Shown one piece after another: positions 1-4,528 of a stretch of 6,172 nt of DNA (its first letter is position 1; each line of letters opens with the position of its first letter). The notes beneath the pieces were generated by a model. It was not told the DNA's origin. It saw only the letters and a program-made list of their open reading frames with translations, and did no database searches. The stretch is from positions 1 through 6,172 of the forward strand of contig CALBSF010000324.1 in assembly GCA_937927795.1 (NCBI GenBank). Reading direction: 5' to 3'. Source of the DNA: an uncultured Rickettsiales bacterium. GTDB lineage: Bacteria > Pseudomonadota > Alphaproteobacteria > Rickettsiales > UBA1997. Both the position numbers and the translations under genes were made by a program.

Positions 1-469
1 AATTACCAGAAAAATCAAGAGCTAAGGCACTCACTAAAACCTGAGAAATATCAGAACCATAGCAGCCCGCGTTCATAGCTATAGCGCCACCAATTGAACC
101 AGGAATTCCAGTCAAAAATTCTAAATTAGCAAGTCCAAAATTTTTACTATACAAGGCCGCGTTAGCACAAAGAGTGGCGCAGCCTACTTTTATCAAATTT
201 TCTTGATGAGAAATTTTAGCAAATTCGCCGCCTAGCCTTATTACAACACCTTTCACACCCTCATCTTTAATAATCACATTTGATGCAGCACCAATAATAT
301 TAATTGGAATTTCTTTGGGACAATTTTCTAGAAAATCTTGTAAATCCTTGATATCCTTAGGCTTGAACAATATTTCTGCTTTTCCACCAACATCAAACCA
401 ACTTTTTAATTCAACATTTTGGCGATAAGTTCCGCGAATTTTTGGTAAAATTTCTAGTAAATTAGGCAT
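1..469 (-). CDS. murB: UDP-N-acetylenolpyruvoylglucosamine reductase MurB, N-terminal part (cut by window edge)
   Basis: MurB is the cytoplasmic FAD enzyme that reduces UDP-GlcNAc-enolpyruvate to UDP-MurNAc with NADPH, the second committed step of peptidoglycan synthesis. Translating the minus strand from the ATG at 469-467 gives 156 codons without a stop up to the window edge, so the C-terminal half lies outside. Family signatures are clear: RGTYRQN at residues 12-18, WFDVGGKAE at 24-32, the FAD-binding stretch GAASNVIIKDEGVKG at 60-74, and GIPGSIGGAIAMNAGCYG at 121-138. The usual form of the third block is GxGSN; here the second glycine is alanine. The start overlaps the end of trmB in ATGCCTAA, so the two are probably translationally coupled; no Shine-Dalgarno sequence is visible before it. 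The presence of murB implies that the organism makes, or recently made, peptidoglycan. Identity is certain; only completeness is unknown. Confidence 0.95.
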   Translation of the reverse strand, partial: MPNLLEILPKIRGTYRQNVELKSWFDVGGKAEILFKPKDIKDLQDFLENCPKEIPINIIGAASNVIIKDEGVKGVVIRLGGEFAKISHQENLIKVGCATLCANAALYSKNFGLANLEFLTGIPGSIGGAIAMNAGCYGSDISQVLVSALALDFSGN

Positions 470-1310
470 GTTCTAAATTAAAAATAACCGACACCCTTCC
501 CTCATCAAGTGCCTTTTTTTGATATTTAGTCATAATCCAATCATTTGGAAAATTTTGCCAATCTTTTTTTGAATTAGCTTGCCATAAAAATTTTTGTGAT
601 CGCAAAATCTCAGCCAAAATCCAAGTTTTATAAGAATCGTGATCTGTTGCTATTGTAAGCTTTGCAGCTTTTTTCATTTTTGGTGAAATAATTTTATCTA
701 AAAATTCAATATTGATTAATCTTCTTTTAAAATGTTTTGATTTTGGCCAAGGATCAGGAAATAAAATATAGATTTCATCAAAAAAATTATCAGGAAAGCT
801 TTGCAGTAGAATCCTAATATCAGTGGTTGAAATTTTTAGATTTACTAGTGGCTCTTGCTCTAATTTAGATAATAAATTCACCACTCCATTGATGTGAGGC
901 TCAGAGCCAAAAAAATTAATTTGTGGATTATTTTTTGCTTTTGCAAATAAAAAATCTCCAAAACCAAAACCGATTTCAAGAATGTTTTTTTGACTATTCT
1001 GTAAATTTTGTATCCCCCTTTCGTCATCTCGAACGCAGTGAGAGATCTCTTGCGGATAAGACTCATGAGATCTCTCGCTATGCTCGAGATGACGGGGTGG
1101 GAGTGAGAGTGGGAGTGGGAGTGAGGGTGATGGTGAGGATGATAGTGGTGGTGTAGATAATGAGGTAGTAGTATTTTTAATTTGATAAAGCGGTAAAAAA
1201 TTTTCTAACAAATTTTTTTTATGATCAGAAAGCTTGCGGCTCTTGATTCTGCCAAAACTGCGGATTAATTTTTCTGCTTTATTGTGATAATTTTGCAACT
1301 CTTGCTTCAT
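462..1310 (-). CDS. trmB: tRNA (guanine-N7-)-methyltransferase TrmB with an in-frame selfish-element insertion
   Basis: TrmB uses S-adenosylmethionine to make m7G, usually at position 46 of the tRNA variable loop. From the chosen start the protein is 282 residues, longer than the usual 220-240. The N-terminal RSFGRIKSRKLS is typical. The SAM-binding motif I, EIGFGFGDFL, starts near residue 112, the acidic ribose contact is E137 in GSEPH, the catalytic/tRNA motif FPDPWPKSKHFKRR spans 184-197, and TKYQKKALDEGR spans 261-272. The extra length is residues about 47-100, between the N-terminal helix and motif I: a Ser/Pro/Leu-rich tract (about 52-72) followed by a peptide (73-97) encoded by a palindromic repeat. 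The frame is unbroken and all catalytic motifs remain, so the gene looks functional. An upstream in-frame ATG at 1346 would add 12 residues. I prefer 1310 because AAGGTGG lies five bases before it. The gene overlaps rpiB by 32 bases and murB by 8, within one transcript. Confidence 0.93.
   Translation of the reverse strand: MKQELQNYHNKAEKLIRSFGRIKSRKLSDHKKNLLENFLPLYQIKNTTTSLSTPPLSSSPSPSLPLPLSLPPRHLEHSERSHESYPQEISHCVRDDERGIQNLQNSQKNILEIGFGFGDFLFAKAKNNPQINFFGSEPHINGVVNLLSKLEQEPLVNLKISTTDIRILLQSFPDNFFDEIYILFPDPWPKSKHFKRRLINIEFLDKIISPKMKKAAKLTIATDHDSYKTWILAEILRSQKFLWQANSKKDWQNFPNDWIMTKYQKKALDEGRVSVIFNLEHA
1022..1094. repeat. Palindromic repeat element inserted in frame in trmB (RPE-like)
   Basis: Two 28-base arms, 1022-1049 and 1067-1094, are inverted copies with 24 of 28 positions matching, around a 17-base loop. 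The four mismatches are all transitions, so G-U pairing could keep the RNA hairpin largely closed. Both strands are open in the symmetrical frame and give nearly the same peptide: RHLEHSERS...EISHCVRDDE on the gene strand and RHLERSERS...EISRYARDDG on the other. Rickettsia palindromic elements are known to insert in frame into protein genes and be tolerated as extra surface peptide; this element behaves the same way, but I cannot assign it to a named RPE family. It encodes TrmB residues 73-97. No target-site duplication is evident. Confidence 0.8.
1097..1156. repeat. Imperfect hexanucleotide tandem tract (GTGGGA/GTGAGG type)
   Basis: About ten consecutive 6-base units follow the palindrome directly: GTGGGA and GTGAGA types first, decaying through GTGATG and ATGATA to GTGGTG and GTGTAG. 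Because the unit is two codons long, copy-number change preserves the trmB frame. On the gene strand it codes for the Ser/Pro/Leu-rich stretch at TrmB residues 52-72. The plus strand carries five G runs of three or four (1094-1097, 1099-1101, 1111-1113, 1117-1119, 1125-1127), so a G-quadruplex is possible. The tract may belong to the inserted element or may have expanded after insertion. Confidence 0.75.
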
Positions 1311-1704
1311 GTCTACCACCTTCAAATTTTGTTGCAAGAAATGCATCGATAATTGATATTGCTAGTTCTTGATTAATCATACGAGATCCCAAACAAACAA
1401 CATTGGCATCATTATGTTGACGCGCCAATTTTGCAATCTGACTATCCATACAAAGAGCTGCCCTAATATGTTTAAAACGATTAGCCATAATTGAAACCCC
1501 AACTCCACTGCCACAAATCAAGATTCCAAAATCACCAGAATCTGGCAAAATCTTTTCACAAAGTTTCACCGCAAGATCCGGATAATCCACTGAATCAGCA
1601 GAATCACAACCAAGATCAATTAAATTTTTTGTTTTGAATTTTTCTAAAAGATAAGACTTAAGCCCAAACCCAGCATGATCAGAAGCAATATAGATTTTAG
1701 GCAT
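1279..1704 (-). CDS. rpiB: Ribose-5-phosphate isomerase B
   Basis: RpiB interconverts ribose 5-phosphate and ribulose 5-phosphate in the non-oxidative pentose phosphate pathway, as a cytoplasmic dimer or tetramer of the RpiB/LacAB fold. The 141-residue length is normal. The signature begins IASDHAGFGLK, with D9 and H10 for substrate binding; VDYPD follows at 39-43. ICGSGVGVSIMANR carries the catalytic cysteine C64 and the anion-binding GSGVG loop, RQHNDANVVCLGSR carries H97, N98 and D99, and the C-terminal FEGGRHEARVAKL has R131 and R135 for phosphate. All match the E. coli RpiB residues with an offset of two. The first ATG of the frame is used; no Shine-Dalgarno sequence precedes it. The 3' end overlaps trmB, so rpiB is probably the first gene of an rpiB-trmB-murB transcript. 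Sugar-phosphate isomerases of the LacAB type are related, but the motif set fits RpiB. Confidence 0.95.
   Translation of the reverse strand: MPKIYIASDHAGFGLKSYLLEKFKTKNLIDLGCDSADSVDYPDLAVKLCEKILPDSGDFGILICGSGVGVSIMANRFKHIRAALCMDSQIAKLARQHNDANVVCLGSRMINQELAISIIDAFLATKFEGGRHEARVAKLSQ
1316..1322 (-). promoter_or_regulatory. Shine-Dalgarno site of trmB inside rpiB
   Basis: On the minus strand AAGGTGG lies five bases before the ATG at 1310-1308. It is the only convincing ribosome-binding site in the window and it decides the trmB start against the ATG at 1346. The same bases encode part of the conserved RpiB C-terminal motif FEGGRHEARV, so the site is embedded in constrained coding sequence. Confidence 0.6.
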
Positions 1705-1715
1705 AAATAAAAGAG

Positions 1716-1743
1716 AGAATATCTAAAAAAGAAGTATTGTAAA
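1716..1743 (-). promoter_or_regulatory. Possible sigma70-type promoter of rpiB
   Basis: On the minus strand TTTACA (1743-1738) and TATTCT (1721-1716) are separated by 16 bases. The predicted transcription start, near 1709, would lie only about five bases before the rpiB ATG, giving an almost leaderless mRNA. That fits the lack of a ribosome-binding site, but the match is moderate and such pairs arise easily in A+T-rich DNA. Confidence 0.3.
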
Positions 1744-1750
1744 ACTCAGA

Positions 1751-1874
1751 AATGCTCTAAGGATTTTGAGCGACTGCTAGGCAAATTTTTTTTAATTTTA
1801 GGAGTGTATAAAACATACATGACTAAAATTAAAAAAAATTTAACGACGCAGCCGCTCAAAAGCCGACGAGCATT
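1751..1874. repeat. 124-base imperfect palindrome between rpsI and rpiB
   Basis: The arms 1751-1801 and 1823-1874 are inverted copies in three matching blocks: AATGCTC; a 14-base block TTTTGAGCGRCTGC with one difference; and a 19-base A+T-rich block ending AATTTTAG. They are separated by two unmatched internal segments of 6/6 and 5/6 bases. The centre adds TGTAT/ATACA around a five-base loop. Transcribed from either strand it would fold into one long hairpin. It starts within the rpsI stop codon. It may serve as a terminator for the rplM-rpsI transcript, but the G+C-rich part is at the base of the stem and no T run directly follows it, so a small palindromic or MITE-like element is equally possible. 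Confidence 0.75.
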
Positions 1875-2340
1875 AACGTTTACGGTATGTTCTTCCTTTG
1901 CGGGCTTTTTTCAGGCCGTATTTCTTACGCTCAACAACCCTAGAGTCACGAGTTAAGAAACCACCAACTCTTAAAACTTTATGATTTGTTGGATCAAAAG
2001 CAACCAAAGCTTTACTGATTCCATGAGCCAAAGCACCAGCTTGTCCACTTAATCCACCGCCTGCAATTGTAGCAACAACGTCAAATTTATTTTCATTTTT
2101 AGTTGCGCCAAAAGGAGCTTGAGAAATATTAAATAGAATTTCTCTTCCTAAGTAAGTTTTAGCATTGCGACCGTTGATTTCAACTTTACCAGTACCTTTT
2201 TTGATCCAAACTCTAGCAGCGGCATTTTTTCTTTTGCCTGTAGCATAAGCTCTGCCTTGAGCATCAATTTTTTTCTCTCTAATAGTTACTTCTTCTAGAG
2301 ATTGTTTAATTTCGATAATTTTTTCTTTGATAACTGACAT
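1873..2340 (-). CDS. rpsI: 30S ribosomal protein S9 (uS9)
   Basis: uS9 is a small-subunit head protein whose basic C-terminal tail reaches toward the P-site tRNA. The 155 residues begin with a 30-residue charged extension, common in alphaproteobacterial S9, followed by the conserved ATGKRKNAAARVWIKKGTG (33-51), GGGLSGQAGALAHGISKAL (94-112) and LTRDSRVVERKKYG with a basic tail. The tail ends YRKR, where many bacteria have SKR. The gene starts five bases after the rplM stop in the standard rplM-rpsI operon. No Shine-Dalgarno sequence precedes the ATG, so initiation probably depends on ribosomes finishing rplM. The stop codon touches a 124-base palindrome. Confidence 0.98.
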   Translation of the reverse strand: MSVIKEKIIEIKQSLEEVTIREKKIDAQGRAYATGKRKNAAARVWIKKGTGKVEINGRNAKTYLGREILFNISQAPFGATKNENKFDVVATIAGGGLSGQAGALAHGISKALVAFDPTNHKVLRVGGFLTRDSRVVERKKYGLKKARKGRTYRKR

Positions 2341-2345
2341 AGTTT

Positions 2346-2813
2346 TTAGTTAGTTTTTGTATTTTTTCTGCTCATTGAGGCAACATCCAAAACTTGTGGA
2401 GTTTGACCTTGATGAGTGTGCACAGAGCCATTATAGATATGCAATTTAAGCATAACGTCTCTTTGCAATGGGCCACGAGAAATCATTTTTGCAACTGCAT
2501 TTTCTAGAACTCTTTCTGGGAACTTGCCTTCAAGAACTTGTCTTGGGCTTCTTTCTTTAATTCCACCTGGATGTCCAGTGTGATAATAATAGCGCTTATC
2601 AGTGTATTTTTTACCGGTAAATTTAACTTTATCAGCATTAATAACAACAACGTGATCGCCACAATCAAGATGTGGAGTAAAAGTTGCTTTATGTTTACCA
2701 CGCAAAATTTTTGCGATGATTGTGGCAACGCGACCAACAACCAGATTTTCAGCATCAATCAACCACCATTTTCTTTCAATTTCTTTTGGTCTTGCTGTAT
2801 AAGTTTTAGGCAT
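2346..2813 (-). CDS. rplM: 50S ribosomal protein L13 (uL13)
   Basis: uL13 is an early-assembly protein of the large subunit that binds 23S rRNA. The 155-residue protein shows the family pattern throughout: KWWLIDAENLVVGRVAT at 15-31, LRGKHKATFTPHLDCGDHVV at 37-56, INADKVKFTGKK at 58-69, YYYHTGHPGGIKE at 75-87, and AVAKMISRGPLQRDVMLKL near 106-124. Downstream, HIYNGSVHTHQGQTP is also typical. It is the first gene of the rplM-rpsI pair and is read from a promoter at 2880-2907 through a leader of about 60 bases. In E. coli this operon is autoregulated at the leader; whether that applies here cannot be seen. No Shine-Dalgarno sequence lies before the ATG. Confidence 0.98.
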   Translation of the reverse strand: MPKTYTARPKEIERKWWLIDAENLVVGRVATIIAKILRGKHKATFTPHLDCGDHVVVINADKVKFTGKKYTDKRYYYHTGHPGGIKERSPRQVLEGKFPERVLENAVAKMISRGPLQRDVMLKLHIYNGSVHTHQGQTPQVLDVASMSRKNTKTN

Positions 2814-2814
2814 A

Positions 2815-2846
2815 TTTAAGTATTAATTTTAAGTAAAGTTTAAGTA
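2815..2846. repeat. Three direct TTTAAGTA repeats in the rplM leader
   Basis: The octamer TTTAAGTA (TACTTAAA on the gene strand) occurs at 2815-2822, 2828-2835 and 2839-2846, just upstream of the rplM start and within the predicted leader. The spacing is 13 and 11 bases. It could be a binding site or chance in A+T-rich sequence; no function is assigned. Confidence 0.5.
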
Positions 2847-2879
2847 ACTTCAAAGCTCAAAGTGGAAAAAGGGGCTGGA

Positions 2880-2907
2880 ATTTTACTAATTTAAACTATT
2901 AAGTCAA
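2880..2907 (-). promoter_or_regulatory. Sigma70-type promoter of rplM-rpsI
   Basis: On the minus strand a -35 box TTGACT (2907-2902) and a -10 box TAAAAT (2885-2880) are separated by 16 bases; each has five of six consensus bases. The start of transcription is expected near 2873, about 60 bases before rplM. The -35 box begins immediately after the TAG stop of the upstream acetyltransferase gene, so there is no room for a terminator and read-through from that gene is likely as well. Confidence 0.6.
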
Positions 2908-3495
2908 CTACAAATTTGCCAAAAACTCTCTTCGAAGCATAGAAAAGAAGTAAACATCGAGGTAGGTTCCTTTGTGGAAGCGGTGTTGGCGTAAAAATCC
3001 TTCTAACTCAAAACCACATTTTCTAAGTAAATCTCTAGAAGCAATATTGCTGCTTGCAACTGAAGCTTCGATTCTATTTATTCTTAATTCTTCAAAACCA
3101 TATTTAACCACAGCCTTGATACATCTGCTCATAATGCCTTTTCGCCAATAATTGCGATTTAAATCATAACTAAGTTCAATGCGACTATTATATGTGTTAA
3201 TTGCGCTTAAGCCAATAGCGCCAATTAATTTATCTTCATCTTTAGTTGCGATTCCAAAATAAATTCCGTCACTGCGATCAAAAACCCCACGCCAATAAAG
3301 CAACTCTCTTCTTGCTTCATCAAGAGTTTTGGGAATTTCGCACATGATATATCTATTAACCTTGGGATCAGTATAATAATCAAAAAAATCTTGGGCGTCA
3401 CTTTCCTGTTTTTGTCGCAAAACTATATCTCCCAGATCAATAACTGGAAAAGTTTTTTGTTTTATCGGTGAATTTTGATAGGAAAAATTTTGCAT
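2908..3495 (-). CDS. GNAT-family N-acetyltransferase, RimJ/RimL-like
   Basis: This is a 195-residue acetyl-CoA-dependent acetyltransferase of the RimJ/RimL type (Acetyltransf_3-like). VIDLGDIVLRQKQESDAQDFFDYYTDPKVNRYI (18-50) is the typical N-terminal strand and helix. The core IELSYDLNRNYWRKGIMS (106-123) contains the acetyl-CoA pyrophosphate loop, in the variant form WRKGIM rather than the common WGxGxA. RINRIEASVASSNIASRDLLRKCGFELEGFLRQ (138-170) is the conserved C-terminal half, where N150 and S153 lie in the usual NxxS motif. RimJ and RimL acetylate ribosomal proteins S5 and L7/L12 in E. coli, and a position directly upstream of rplM-rpsI is compatible with such a role, but family members also modify other amines, so no substrate is assigned. 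It is divergent from gshB across 67 bases in which no convincing promoter or ribosome-binding site was found. Confidence 0.88.
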   Translation of the reverse strand: MQNFSYQNSPIKQKTFPVIDLGDIVLRQKQESDAQDFFDYYTDPKVNRYIMCEIPKTLDEARRELLYWRGVFDRSDGIYFGIATKDEDKLIGAIGLSAINTYNSRIELSYDLNRNYWRKGIMSRCIKAVVKYGFEELRINRIEASVASSNIASRDLLRKCGFELEGFLRQHRFHKGTYLDVYFFSMLRREFLANL

Positions 3496-3562
3496 TAATT
3501 TTTAGGAAGAAATATATTGAATTAATCGCAATACTAAATCAATTTTAAAATATTTTGCAACT

Positions 3563-4504
3563 ATGAAAATTATCGCTCAGATGGATGAAATTGCTAATTT
3601 TAATATTAATTCTGATTCAACATTTGCTATGTTGCTTGAGGCGCAAGCGCGCGGACATGAAATTTTTTATTATTTGCCAAGTGAATTAAATTTTAATGTC
3701 CAAAATCAAGAAATTTTTGTTGAAGCGAAAAAAATTTTACTACAAAAAAAAGCCGGTGATTTTTTTAAGATTGCTGAAAAAAAACAACAAAATTTAACTG
3801 ATTTTGATGTAATTTTAGTTAGACAAGATCCACCATTTGATATGAATTACATTACCACAACTTATCTTTTGGAAAAAATAAAAGATAAAGTTCTAATTTT
3901 AAATAATCCAAGCGCGATTAGAGATTCTTCGGAAAAAATTTTCCCCACCGATTTTCCAGAAATTTGCCCACCAACTCTTATTTCATGCGATATTAAAGAG
4001 GTCAAAAAATTTCATCAACAACATCAAGAAATAATTTTAAAACCTCTTTATGGGAGAGGTGGAGAGGGAATTATTTTAATTAAAAAAGATGATTTAAATT
4101 TAGGCTCAACTTTTGAATTATTACTCAAAGCCTATCAAACCCCAATTATTGCACAAAAATTTTTACCAGAAATTAAAGATGGCGATAAAAGAATTATTTT
4201 AGTAAATGGCAATGTGGTTGGCGGAATTGCTCGCGTTGCAGAAAATGATACTAGATCAAACCTTCATGTTGGAGGGCGCGCAGTAAAATTGAATTTATCA
4301 AAAAGAGATTTGGAAATTTGCGAAATAATTGGTCCAGAATTAAAAAAACGCGGATTATTTTTTGTTGGAATTGATGTGATTGGAGATTATTTAACCGAGA
4401 TTAACGTTACTTCACCCACCGGCATTCCTAGCATTAATTTGCTTGATGGAATTAGGGTTGAGGAAATTGTGATTAAGGAGATTGAAAAAATGTTGGAAAA
4501 ATAG
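3563..4504 (+). CDS. gshB: Glutathione synthetase
   Basis: GshB joins gamma-glutamylcysteine and glycine with ATP to make glutathione, the second step of its synthesis, in the cytoplasm. The 313 residues match the usual bacterial length of about 315. The N-terminal domain shows INSDSTFAMLLEAQARGHEI (15-34), VRQDPPFDMNYITTTYLLE (86-104) and NNPSAIRDSSEKIF (114-127). The ATP-grasp part has IILKPLYGRGGEGI (157-170; K160 and the glycine-rich loop), QKFLPEIKDGDKRIILVNG (198-216), RSNLHVGGRA (231-240), and the metal-binding end D271 and LTEINVTSPTGIP (277-289; E279 and N281). The first ATG is used and no Shine-Dalgarno sequence is present. It is the only plus-strand gene here, divergent from the acetyltransferase and converging on the ankyrin-TlyC gene. 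gshA is not in the window, so the precursor source is unknown. Confidence 0.96.
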   Translation: MKIIAQMDEIANFNINSDSTFAMLLEAQARGHEIFYYLPSELNFNVQNQEIFVEAKKILLQKKAGDFFKIAEKKQQNLTDFDVILVRQDPPFDMNYITTTYLLEKIKDKVLILNNPSAIRDSSEKIFPTDFPEICPPTLISCDIKEVKKFHQQHQEIILKPLYGRGGEGIILIKKDDLNLGSTFELLLKAYQTPIIAQKFLPEIKDGDKRIILVNGNVVGGIARVAENDTRSNLHVGGRAVKLNLSKRDLEICEIIGPELKKRGLFFVGIDVIGDYLTEINVTSPTGIPSINLLDGIRVEEIVIKEIEKMLEK

Positions 4505-4528
4505 GATGCAATAATCCAAAAAATCAAA

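Noticed and set aside
878..1156. Short open frames on both strands across the palindrome (minus 878-1066, plus 923-1156).
   Set aside because: They are by-products of the palindrome, which is open in several frames, and lie within trmB, whose frame carries all the conserved motifs.
462..1310. trmB as a pseudogene broken by the insertion.
   Set aside because: The insertion keeps frame and all SAM- and tRNA-binding motifs remain on both sides.
2504..2819. Open frames on both strands within rplM (minus 2504-2758, plus 2538-2819).
   Set aside because: They are shadows of the rplM reading frame, with no family pattern.
3496..3562. Divergent promoters for the acetyltransferase gene and gshB.
   Set aside because: TATATT-like boxes occur, but no -35 partner at acceptable spacing was convincing in this A+T-rich gap.
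4505..4528. A bidirectional terminator between gshB and the ankyrin-TlyC gene.
   Set aside because: The 24-base gap contains no inverted repeat and none is obvious just beyond it.
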